Positions 8,450-15,637 of a stretch of DNA of 26,470 nucleotides are shown here, piece after piece; positions within the stretch are counted from its first letter, which is position 1, and each line of letters begins with the position of its first letter. The stretch lies in assembly GCA_022737715.1 (NCBI GenBank), contig JAIITD010000008.1:1-26470 (forward strand), written 5' to 3'. Origin of the DNA: Veillonella sp. (lineage in GTDB: Bacteria > Bacillota > Negativicutes > Veillonellales > Veillonellaceae). The position numbers and the translations under genes are program-made. Below the pieces are notes generated by a model, which was not told where the DNA came from, made no database searches, and was given only the letters and a program-made list of their open reading frames with translations.

Positions 8450-9448
8450 CTATTTATTAACAATTTTATTTATATTCTTTAATTCTATGCGCAACGTACC
8501 ATCTTCATTTGTTTTGATTTCGATGAATTCACGATTTTTCATATATTCTACAGGGAAGGAAATTTCTATACCTGTATCGGTTTTAATCTTATGATGCTCT
8601 CCAACCTTCGTAGCAAATTCGCGATTCACAGGTAAAGGCCGCATCATATCTTGCTCTGCTAATTCTTTCTTGGCCGCCTCTTGTTGTATAGGATTAGATT
8701 TAAATACCTCTTCTACAATACGAACAGGATTAACCGTATCAGATACCTCTGCATTTTTAGCAATCATAGATTTTGCCATCGTCAGCTCTACTACACCATC
8801 TGACTCATGAGCTTGAGCCACCTTATCCACTATGGCCTTCACCTTTTTAACCGTATCTCTAGAGGATTGATCCGTACCGAGTTGCAATACCTTATCAGCT
8901 AAAATATAACAAACTTCGCCATCATATTCCCCTTTGGGTTCAAAGATGCGAACTGACAAATCCATAGTATTTATTGCCACAAAAGCTCGTAATTTTTGTG
9001 TCGGCATAGGCAATACAGCCTTATGTGGCACAAGCTCTGTTGATAACGAACCATCATCTTCGCTAAATAACTGATGTGTAAAGGCATCATGAGCTTGGCA
9101 TAAGAGCATACAGATATAACTCGTATCAGTGACTACATCACACACGATAGTATCAATGACAACGCCTACTGTTGCTTGTTTCATATAGTCAAAGGTTTTC
9201 TCCCCTAACTCTTTTGCTAAGGTAATAAAGGTGATTTCACCAGCTTTATACTCACCGATTCGCTTTCCCATAGGGCTATGTGCATGTAATGTTCCTGTTC
9301 TCGCACCAGGGTCTTTAAAGGCCTTCGTTACATGCCCTGCAATATAGTCATGTATATCTTGTTCACCTATTTTTAATTCATGTTCAGAATAGACCGCTAA
9401 AGATGATGTAAAATCAAAAATCTCTAGGGCTGCTTTATTAATTTGCAT
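8450..9448 (-). CDS. Nucleoid-associated protein of the NdpA/YejK (37-kDa) family
   Basis: The protein has 332 residues, with TAGGAGTT before the ATG. It has no signal peptide or membrane segment. The pattern fits Firmicute members of the NdpA family (PF04245): INKAALEIFDFTSSLAVYSEHEL at the start, a middle beta-rich part with YICMLLCQAHDAFTHQL, then HKAVLPMPTQKLRAFVAINTMDLSV followed by a regulator-like helical stretch. The C-terminal 60 residues (FPVEYMKNREFIEIKTNEDGTLRIELKNI) match the end of the family. E. coli YejK associates with the nucleoid, but its molecular role is unclear. The stop codon TAG overlaps the ribosome binding site of the next gene. Assignment is by recalled pattern, so I hold it as likely. 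Confidence 0.8.
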   Translation of the reverse strand: MQINKAALEIFDFTSSLAVYSEHELKIGEQDIHDYIAGHVTKAFKDPGARTGTLHAHSPMGKRIGEYKAGEITFITLAKELGEKTFDYMKQATVGVVIDTIVCDVVTDTSYICMLLCQAHDAFTHQLFSEDDGSLSTELVPHKAVLPMPTQKLRAFVAINTMDLSVRIFEPKGEYDGEVCYILADKVLQLGTDQSSRDTVKKVKAIVDKVAQAHESDGVVELTMAKSMIAKNAEVSDTVNPVRIVEEVFKSNPIQQEAAKKELAEQDMMRPLPVNREFATKVGEHHKIKTDTGIEISFPVEYMKNREFIEIKTNEDGTLRIELKNINKIVNK

Positions 9449-9472
9449 GATAACTCCTAAAGGATAAAAATA

Positions 9473-10762
9473 TTACTCTTTATTATACCATTCTTTTAGC
9501 AATTCTTTGTCTATTTTTGAACAATCTGTTAATGGTATTGCATCAATATATCGAAAATATTTTGGTTGATTCTCATGAGGAATCGATTGTCGTACATCAG
9601 ATTCTACCTCTTCTGATGTAATACCCGTAGCCGGTACGATAAAGGCCACAACCTCTTCTCCACGCAAGGAATCAGGTACCCCAATGACAGCAACATCCTC
9701 TACTGTTGATAATACTTGTAACTGGGATTCTAAATTTAATACAGCAACCTTATAGCCACCGCGATTAATAATGTCCCCATTACGACCATCAAATATAAGA
9801 TAATTTCCAGACCAATGCCCCTTATCACCAACGGTTACCATCCCATCGAGTCCACATATACCAAACTTTGTAGACACATAGATATACTTATCTTGTACCT
9901 CGACTGTAACTCCTGGGAATGGACGTCCTACGGTGCCAGGATACGTATGCCATTCTTCACCAGTACAATAGCTAATATAGTTTAACTCTGATGCGCCATA
10001 GTACAGAATAAATTCCATCGAAGGATAGAGCATGTGTAAAGAATGTAATAATTCTCTATCTACAACTTGTGAACCGGCGATAATATATCGTACACAAGAA
10101 GATACACCACGATTCCAACGTAATAATAGACGAAGTTTTGTAGGCAACATATAAATATGAGTGCAATGATGATATTGAATCAATGATTGCCATCTCTTCG
10201 GTTGCATTTTATCACTCGTAACTATCTGCCCACCTGCCCATAATACAGCTAATATCATGTTCGTATTGCCTGTAAAGCTAAAACTACCATGTACAAATAT
10301 ACGCGTCGTATGATCGATATGAAAGATATCATTTTGTATATCAAAATAATCAGCCCACGATTTTTCAGTTCTCCACAAAGGTTTTGGCATACCTGTGGTA
10401 CCAGATGTAAGAACGCCAAACTGTGCTTCTAACGGAATTTCTATGGAACCGAGTAAACTCATTAATTGACCGCGGTAGTTACTATCCATGTGCGGGTGGG
10501 AAACAATAGGAATATATCCGTTATATAAGGCAGCTAGCCACAATATCAACTGTTTATATACAGACTCTGTATCTATAAAAATAATATGACGTTTACCATT
10601 TATAATTGATGTAATACAATTGTCATTCTCTATCCCTTGTACTCTTTCAATAACAGCATCATATAGATTCCTATAGGTATAGTGAACCCCATCTATAATA
10701 ATGGCGGTATCCAAGTTCTGCTTATGACCATGGTTAAATATGGCCTGTAATATCATATTCAT
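9473..10762 (-). CDS. AMP-binding acyl-CoA ligase (ANL superfamily), YhfT-like by context
   Basis: The protein has 429 residues, with AAGGATC 7 nt before the ATG. It starts 14 bp after the thiolase stop. ANL motifs in order are LTSGTTGMPKP (118-128, phosphate loop), YGASE (255-259), GDKG (312-315), YLIFDGR (321-327) with NRGGYKV (333-339), and a C-terminal K417 in CSKIDKELL, equivalent to the adenylation Lys of GKIxR. The protein should therefore activate a carboxylic acid to acyl-AMP and then acyl-CoA. It is shorter than most family members (about 500) because of a reduced N-terminal region. The carboxylate is unknown. The neighbours (thiolase, BioY, MaoC-like) and a BirA-like operator upstream of the cluster point to biotin or a biotin-related acid, or a pimelate-type precursor. 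Confidence 0.88.
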   Translation of the reverse strand: MNMILQAIFNHGHKQNLDTAIIIDGVHYTYRNLYDAVIERVQGIENDNCITSIINGKRHIIFIDTESVYKQLILWLAALYNGYIPIVSHPHMDSNYRGQLMSLLGSIEIPLEAQFGVLTSGTTGMPKPLWRTEKSWADYFDIQNDIFHIDHTTRIFVHGSFSFTGNTNMILAVLWAGGQIVTSDKMQPKRWQSLIQYHHCTHIYMLPTKLRLLLRWNRGVSSCVRYIIAGSQVVDRELLHSLHMLYPSMEFILYYGASELNYISYCTGEEWHTYPGTVGRPFPGVTVEVQDKYIYVSTKFGICGLDGMVTVGDKGHWSGNYLIFDGRNGDIINRGGYKVAVLNLESQLQVLSTVEDVAVIGVPDSLRGEEVVAFIVPATGITSEEVESDVRQSIPHENQPKYFRYIDAIPLTDCSKIDKELLKEWYNKE

Positions 10763-10776
10763 CGTAAGATCCTTAT

Positions 10777-11883
10777 CTACATACGCTCAATAATCATAGC
10801 TGTTCCCGTACCGCCGGCTCCAGCAATGGCACATAGTCCATAATGACCATTGCAGTACTCTAGAGCTGCCATACAATGTAATAAAAGCATAGCGCCAGAA
10901 CAGCCATACGGATGCCCATAGGCTAGTGCACCACCGAGCATATTATATCGTTCAACAAGGTCTGGATATTCTCGTCCAAACAAAGCAGAGATTACGGCGA
11001 ACGCTTCATTCCATTCAAATACATCAATTTCTGTTGGTGAAAACCCCGTTGCGTCTAATATTTTTTTTGTACTTAATAAAGCACCTTCAGGACTATATAG
11101 AGGGTCTCCTGCCCAAGGCATGGCCTTCACAATCCTAAATGGTCCTTCTTGACTACTCAATGTAACAAAGGCTGCACCATCATGAGTAAGGCATGCATTT
11201 CCAGCAGTTGTGATAGAATTAGGTCCTAATAAGGGCTTCATACGATTTAACAGTTTTTCATTCATAGATGGCCGTATTGATTCATCAATACAGAGCTTTC
11301 CATCTATTTCAATGTCCAGTATATATGATGAAAGTATTCCTTGTTCGCGAGCATGTTGTGCACATCGATGGCTCCTAATAATATAAGGATTTAACTCCTC
11401 AACACCTACACCATGTTTTATCATGGTCCGTTCAGCCCCTTCTAACATTGCTAAGGGCGATATTTCCTTTGGCGAAAATTGTGCCACCATATAATCACCA
11501 CAGCGATCATCATGGTCTGCATATGTTCTTAGTGGTTGTAAAGATGAGCTTTCAATACCACCAGCAATGACTGTATCCATCATTCCTGATGCAATATGAG
11601 CATAGGCCATCTCAATACTCATCATACCTGATGCACATTGCATATCTACTGTAACTGCTGGTATCGTATTAGGCAAATAACTATAAAGCCCCATCAATCT
11701 TGCTATATTCCCACCAGTACCAACTGCATTGCCACAAAAAATAGCGTCCACCGAAGATACTTTTATTGATTCAAATAGCTGATTTAATACCTTGGCGCCA
11801 AGTAATTCAGGGCGCATTGATTTATATTGTCCATTAACGACACCAATGGGTGTGCGTAATCCATTATGAATGAAAACAGGCAT
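10777..11883 (-). CDS. Thiolase family protein with a non-canonical second active site, YhfS-like by context
   Basis: The protein has 368 residues; GGAG lies 7 nt before the ATG. The fold is recognisable throughout: nucleophile C83 in VDMQCASGMMS, followed by DTVIAGGIESSS, WNEAFAV, and H324 in GHPYGCSGAM. In classical thiolases the last motif is C-x-GGG-x-G with a Cys acting as the acid/base. Here the matching stretch reads AIAGAGGTG, so that position appears to be Ala354, with a Cys only three residues earlier (C351). By family knowledge a thiolase without this Cys is compromised in Claisen condensation and may have a different role, or C351 may shift into place. It lies between bioY and the acyl-CoA ligase. 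It is slightly shorter than the usual 390 residues. Confidence 0.88.
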   Translation of the reverse strand: MPVFIHNGLRTPIGVVNGQYKSMRPELLGAKVLNQLFESIKVSSVDAIFCGNAVGTGGNIARLMGLYSYLPNTIPAVTVDMQCASGMMSIEMAYAHIASGMMDTVIAGGIESSSLQPLRTYADHDDRCGDYMVAQFSPKEISPLAMLEGAERTMIKHGVGVEELNPYIIRSHRCAQHAREQGILSSYILDIEIDGKLCIDESIRPSMNEKLLNRMKPLLGPNSITTAGNACLTHDGAAFVTLSSQEGPFRIVKAMPWAGDPLYSPEGALLSTKKILDATGFSPTEIDVFEWNEAFAVISALFGREYPDLVERYNMLGGALAYGHPYGCSGAMLLLHCMAALEYCNGHYGLCAIAGAGGTGTAMIIERM

Positions 11884-11903
11884 AGCATTACTCCATATAA
11901 ATA

Positions 11904-11928
11904 AGGAGGTGTACTATCAACACCTCCT
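11904..11928 (-). repeat. Hairpin between bioY and the thiolase gene
   Basis: Nine-base arms AGGAGGTGT and ACACCTCCT flank a 7-nt loop in the 58-bp gap between bioY and the thiolase gene. On the minus strand it is followed by TATTTATATGG, too poor in T for a clear terminator. One arm is a perfect Shine-Dalgarno sequence with no start codon behind it, and it is sequestered by the other arm. It may act as a weak attenuator or set relative expression of bioY and the distal genes. Confidence 0.6.
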
Positions 11929-11941
11929 ACACATATCATAA

Positions 11942-12454
11942 TTATATTTTAATTTTTGTCGCTAACCAAGAGGCAACTAAACATTTAACAATGTCTCCTG
12001 GAATATATGGAAGCATCACAATAGGTAGAGATGCCCAGAATGGAGTACCTGTAACAATCATAAATCCAGCTACACCAAAAATATATACAACCGGAATAGT
12101 AATAACTATTGAACGCCAACTATACGATAAGAAGCTTTTTGATTTACCTTTACAAATACTTAACAATGTATACGCTATAGGCCAAGAAAAAATGAAACCA
12201 CCAGTAGGTCCGAGTAACTTACCCAATCCAGATGTACCACCTACAAAGACTGGCAATCCTACGGTTCCAAGTAGTACATACACGATAAATACAATTAATG
12301 TATCCTTAGGGGACAGTAATAAACCTGTCAAAGTAGCAACTAATGTTAATGCTGTTACCATAGCAGGGCTAAATGGCAATGGAAATGAAATCCATGCTGA
12401 TACACACAATAGAGCTGTTAATAAAGCCATTTTTGTTAAACGTCTTGCTTCCAT
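11942..12454 (-). CDS. bioY: BioY, biotin-specific S component of an ECF transporter
   Basis: The protein has 170 residues from ATG 12454, which has GAGGT 5 nt upstream. An in-frame ATG at 12472 has no ribosome binding site and would bring the start to within 6 bp of the preceding gene. About six membrane segments are visible. The BioY hallmark is clear: LLGTVGLPVFVGGTSGLGKLLGPTGGFIFS (family core GLPVFxGGxxGxxxxxGPTGGY), and near the C-terminus LPYIPGDIVKCLVA matches the conserved PGDxxK. BioY binds biotin at high affinity in the membrane and works alone or with the shared EcfAA'T module, which is not in this window. It is the second gene of the BirA-like controlled unit. The S component defines the cluster's likely link to biotin. 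Confidence 0.95.
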   Translation of the reverse strand: MEARRLTKMALLTALLCVSAWISFPLPFSPAMVTALTLVATLTGLLLSPKDTLIVFIVYVLLGTVGLPVFVGGTSGLGKLLGPTGGFIFSWPIAYTLLSICKGKSKSFLSYSWRSIVITIPVVYIFGVAGFMIVTGTPFWASLPIVMLPYIPGDIVKCLVASWLATKIKI

Positions 12455-12478
12455 AATATACCTCATCCACATAAAATC

Positions 12479-13021
12479 TTAATTCGTTCTATGCTCATCA
12501 TAAAGACGAGCCTTAAAAAGAATCATATCATCTAACGCACCAACTAAGACATTACCTTCACGTTGACTTTCAATAGAAACACAATCATTAGCAAGCATAG
12601 GAGATAAAAAACGAATAGACATGCCTACCTTTGCGTTACTATTTATCATATGCGTCCAAAGATACTCAAGTATAAGTAACCCTGGCACAATATAAGGATT
12701 CTCACGATGTATACGATTGCGATCATTTACATCCTCTACAAATTGTATAATTTCATCCTTTGTAAATGTAATACTTTTAAGTGAATCATCAACTTTAGGA
12801 GTCTCACGAATTTGTAAAGGTCTTGTTAGTTGTAATAAATTAACCCATAACGTACCACTCGTATTGGACATACAAACGGATATATGATTGCCTTTATACT
12901 CTACATCATGAAACACAGTTGCATCTGTGCCTTGCGTATCAAAATAAGCCTTTGTAATAACGCAATTAGTAGGTAAATTTAACGTTTCTTCATCCGTTAA
13001 AAGAGCTAATAAATCTCGCAT
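12479..13021 (-). CDS. MaoC-like hotdog-fold protein (possible enoyl-CoA hydratase), first gene of the biotin-linked unit
   Basis: The protein has 180 residues with ATAAGGAGTAAT before the ATG. The N-terminal half (1-85) is divergent and I do not recognise it. The C-terminal half carries the hydratase signature of MaoC/R-hydratases: FVEDVNDRNRIH with D100 and H105 in D-x-N-x-x-H, then NPYIVPGLLILEYL for the central helix and MSIRFLSPMLANDCVSI for the following strands. The catalytic dyad seems intact, so (R)-specific hydration or dehydration of an acyl-CoA or acyl-ACP is plausible. It heads the unit, 77 bp downstream of the BirA-like operator and 24 bp before bioY. The assignment rests on one motif region. 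A thioesterase or a non-catalytic double-hotdog protein is the alternative. Confidence 0.65.
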   Translation of the reverse strand: MRDLLALLTDEETLNLPTNCVITKAYFDTQGTDATVFHDVEYKGNHISVCMSNTSGTLWVNLLQLTRPLQIRETPKVDDSLKSITFTKDEIIQFVEDVNDRNRIHRENPYIVPGLLILEYLWTHMINSNAKVGMSIRFLSPMLANDCVSIESQREGNVLVGALDDMILFKARLYDEHRTN

Positions 13022-13075
13022 ATTACTCCTTATAATTTAATCAGTATAATAATAGTTTTATACCATTACTATTAA

Positions 13076-13104
13076 ATTATAATCAACGGAAACACTATAG
13101 TCAA
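13076..13104 (-). promoter_or_regulatory. Near-consensus sigma-70 promoter of the hotdog-bioY-thiolase-ligase unit
   Basis: On the minus strand TTGACT (13099-13104) is followed after exactly 17 nt by TATAAT (13076-13081). The leader to the start codon at 13021 is about 48 nt. The -35 box lies inside one half of the BirA-like operator, which suits repression by blocking RNA polymerase. Confidence 0.85.
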
Positions 13105-13129
13105 CCTAGTGCGATGTATGAGTTAACAA
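13098..13129 (-). promoter_or_regulatory. Predicted BirA (biotin repressor) operator
   Basis: On the minus strand the halves are TTGTTAACT (13121-13129) and GGTTGACTA (13098-13106), separated by 14 nt. The bacterial BirA operator is an inverted repeat close to TTGTwAACC/GGTTwACAA with about 14-16 nt between the halves. The first half matches 8 of 9 and the second 7 of 9. Its position over the -35 box and in front of a bioY-containing unit supports the call. Whether the organism's BirA has the DNA-binding domain cannot be seen here. Confidence 0.75.
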
Positions 13130-13132
13130 CAA

Positions 13133-13161
13133 AAGCCACCATTGAGTATCAATGGTGGCTT
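13133..13161 (-). terminator. Intrinsic terminator after galU
   Basis: A perfect 13-bp stem (13133-13145 and 13149-13161) with a 3-nt loop is followed on the minus strand by TTTTGTTGTTAA. It lies 38 bp after the galU stop. Its U-tract runs into the distal half of the BirA-like operator (13121-13129), so terminator and operator share bases. Confidence 0.88.
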
Positions 13162-13199
13162 CGATTTTATATTTAGGTGGAAAGAATAGATAAACTATT

Positions 13200-14060
13200 T
13201 TATAACTTCAAAGCTTTTAAATATTCCTTGAACGCTGCACCTAATTCCTCATTGCGAAGCGCATATTCTACAGTAGCTTTCAAATAGCCTAATTTATCAC
13301 CTGTATCATAGCGAATGCCTTCATAAGCTAATGCATAGGTATCTGTTTTTGATGCGGCTAATGCATCTGTTAATTGCACCTCATTACCTACACCTGGTTT
13401 TGTATTTTCTAGTATATCAAAAATATCAGGTGTTAAAATATAGCGTCCAAGAACAGCTAAATTGGAAGGTGCTTTATCAACGCTTGGCTTTTCTACTAAG
13501 CCATGAACGCGATATAAGTTATCGGCTAACGGTTCACCTGATACAATACCATAGGAGCTCACCTTTTCTTCCGGTACAAATTGAGCGCCCAATATGATGC
13601 CTGGATGTTGTTCATAGCAATCCATCAACTGTTGTAAGCATGGTTTTTCCGGATTATACACAATGTCATCACCCAATAAAACGGCAAATGGCTCATCACC
13701 AATAAACGCTTTAGCACATAATACGGCATCACCTAAACCACGAGGTGATTTCTGGCGAATAAAATGAATCTTAATATCCGCCAAATCTTTAACCATAGCT
13801 AATTGTTTATTTTTGCCTTGCTTTTGCAATAGTTCTTCTAATTCAACACTACTATCAAAGTGGTCCTCTATAGCACGCTTACTCCGCCCTGTTATGATAA
13901 GGATTTCCTCAATACCAGAATCAAGTGCTTCTTTCACAATATATTGAATCGCCGGTGTATCGACGATAGGCAACATTTCCTTTGGTTGTGCTTTCGTGGC
14001 TGGTAAAAATCGTGTACCGAAACCAGCAGCTGGAATAACAGCCTTACGAATAGACTTCAT
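13200..14060 (-). CDS. galU: UTP-glucose-1-phosphate uridylyltransferase
   Basis: The protein has 286 residues, with TAAGGAG before the ATG; the TAA is the stop of the LptD-like gene. The nucleotidyltransferase signature is at the N-terminus: AVIPAAGFGTRFLPATKAQPKEMLP (7-31). IQYIVKEALDSGIEEILIITGR follows. Later come FAVLLGDDIVY (the catalytic DD), GIVSGEPL, VEKPSVDKAPSNLAVLGRYI and GNEVQLTDAL, all typical of bacterial GalU. The enzyme makes UDP-glucose for LPS core, other glycans and epimerisation to UDP-galactose, possibly by the epimerase at 6341-7258. It is the last gene of a three-gene envelope unit with the repeat protein and the LptD-like protein, which fits a role in outer-membrane biogenesis. 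Confidence 0.96.
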   Translation of the reverse strand: MKSIRKAVIPAAGFGTRFLPATKAQPKEMLPIVDTPAIQYIVKEALDSGIEEILIITGRSKRAIEDHFDSSVELEELLQKQGKNKQLAMVKDLADIKIHFIRQKSPRGLGDAVLCAKAFIGDEPFAVLLGDDIVYNPEKPCLQQLMDCYEQHPGIILGAQFVPEEKVSSYGIVSGEPLADNLYRVHGLVEKPSVDKAPSNLAVLGRYILTPDIFDILENTKPGVGNEVQLTDALAASKTDTYALAYEGIRYDTGDKLGYLKATVEYALRNEELGAAFKEYLKALKL

Positions 14061-14071
14061 ATTTATGCTCC

Positions 14072-15622
14072 TTAGAAATCTTTACCAACAAATTTAATCT
14101 TCCATTGGTTATCGTTATTTTTATGGGAATCTTTATATGTTACATACATATCAAAGGAGTGCAAATCGCGATGGTATGTGTAATAGATGGAATCCACATC
14201 GCCACTCATCATATTTTGTTTAACACTTACAGAAATATCATCGAGACGTGTTAATTTAAAGGACCCACCATAAATAAGTTCTTTAGGAAGCTCAGTACTG
14301 TCAAAACGGTATGGTGAATTATTATAATTAATATTACGTTGATTATAGGAAACCCACGCATTAACTCTCGGTCCAACAGATGTACGGAATTGAGCACCCC
14401 AGTATGGCATGCTTCGTATCGATTTATCATAGCCATAATAGTCACGTTGATAGCCACCGAAGAATCGCAATGTGCCATCCTTCCAAAGATTGATTGGATC
14501 ATGAGATACCTCTACCTTATAATCCTTATGAGATCCCTTTACAGAACCTTCCTTCCAATAACCAATACTTGTTTCACCACGTGCAGTAAATGGAGATTTC
14601 CCAATATGGTATGTGTGTGTATCGATGCGTAATTCACCAAGTTTTTCTACCCATACGGTTTCATCATTATATTCATTGGATACTTTACTATACCCAATGG
14701 ACGCTGTCCCCCAAGGTAAGAAATAACGATAGCCAATTTGAGGTTTAAATCCAGATTTTGAATACCATTTGTAATCAAAATATGCTTCACCAGATTTACC
14801 CAATGGAATTTCCGCATTACCACGCAAACCAATGCCATCATCACTATTATAAATAGGCCGTGGCATAATAGAAAATGCGCTTACTTTGCCTTGTTTATCT
14901 CCACGTATAGATTTTGTGTACGATTTTAAACTAAAGAGTTTAAAGTTCTTAATGTAAAAGCTTGGATGTTGAATAACCACCTTATCGCCAGGGTAAATTT
15001 TAATGTCTTCCCCTTCAATGCGGTAATCAGGTGTATGTTTGAATGCCATCGCATGCTTAGATGTAATCATACCTTTTTCGATGGAACCGGTTTGACCATC
15101 ATAGGATAAGTTCTGCCCCTTCACATAATAAGGATCAGACCAACCTTGCGTATGACCGGCATCAAAATGTTGGTCACTGGTACGATAGGTCATAACATCA
15201 CCAGTAAGATCTTTTGTTTTACCGCCATCTTCTAAGTAGCGATACGGACCATCAGCAGTTCGATACTCTGTGGTTTTTGTATTACCAGTGATACGATTAG
15301 CTAGTAATGTACGATTGCCTTGTGTAACCACTACATTACCAAAAGCATTTACATCTCCAGTACTACCAGAATATGTCATTTTATCGGCATCAACACGAGT
15401 TGGTAATTTTTCTGTTGGTGCCGTAATCGGTGAAGCACCACGACGAACAACACGAATATTGCTGCGTTCAGGTGTCGAAGGTTGTTGCAATTCACCTGGA
15501 TATGATTCAGATATACTATCTAAACTATCTTGATATGTAATTGAGTCTGAAGCAGCCCACGCTGGCTGGGCTAAACAAAGCAAGCATGCTGCCACGAGCC
15601 ATTGTACTCTTTGTTTCCTCAT
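14072..15622 (-). CDS. LptD/OstA-like outer-membrane LPS assembly protein
   Basis: The protein has 516 residues, with GAGGAG 10 nt before the ATG. A clean signal peptide (VQWLVAACLLCLAQPAWA-AS) directs export. Residues about 75-200 form an OstA/LptA-like beta-jellyroll repeat series: VDADKMTYSGSTGDVNAFGNVVVTQG, LTGDVMTYRTSDQ, VKGQNLSYDGQTGSIEKG and YRIEGEDIKIYPGD. The C-terminal 300 residues show alternating aromatic beta-strands and end in Phe, as outer-membrane beta-barrels do. Such proteins insert LPS into the outer leaflet. It is much shorter than E. coli LptD (about 780), and the predicted mature chain contains no Cys, so the disulfide control known from E. coli cannot apply. A smaller OstA-barrel protein with another cargo is the alternative. 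Confidence 0.85.
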   Translation of the reverse strand: MRKQRVQWLVAACLLCLAQPAWAASDSITYQDSLDSISESYPGELQQPSTPERSNIRVVRRGASPITAPTEKLPTRVDADKMTYSGSTGDVNAFGNVVVTQGNRTLLANRITGNTKTTEYRTADGPYRYLEDGGKTKDLTGDVMTYRTSDQHFDAGHTQGWSDPYYVKGQNLSYDGQTGSIEKGMITSKHAMAFKHTPDYRIEGEDIKIYPGDKVVIQHPSFYIKNFKLFSLKSYTKSIRGDKQGKVSAFSIMPRPIYNSDDGIGLRGNAEIPLGKSGEAYFDYKWYSKSGFKPQIGYRYFLPWGTASIGYSKVSNEYNDETVWVEKLGELRIDTHTYHIGKSPFTARGETSIGYWKEGSVKGSHKDYKVEVSHDPINLWKDGTLRFFGGYQRDYYGYDKSIRSMPYWGAQFRTSVGPRVNAWVSYNQRNINYNNSPYRFDSTELPKELIYGGSFKLTRLDDISVSVKQNMMSGDVDSIYYTYHRDLHSFDMYVTYKDSHKNNDNQWKIKFVGKDF

Positions 15623-15637
15623 GGTTACTAAACTCCT

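Noticed and set aside
11991..12482. Plus-strand open frame of 163 codons
   Set aside because: It is the antisense shadow of bioY, whose family motifs are unmistakable; no ribosome binding site or recognisable product on the plus strand.
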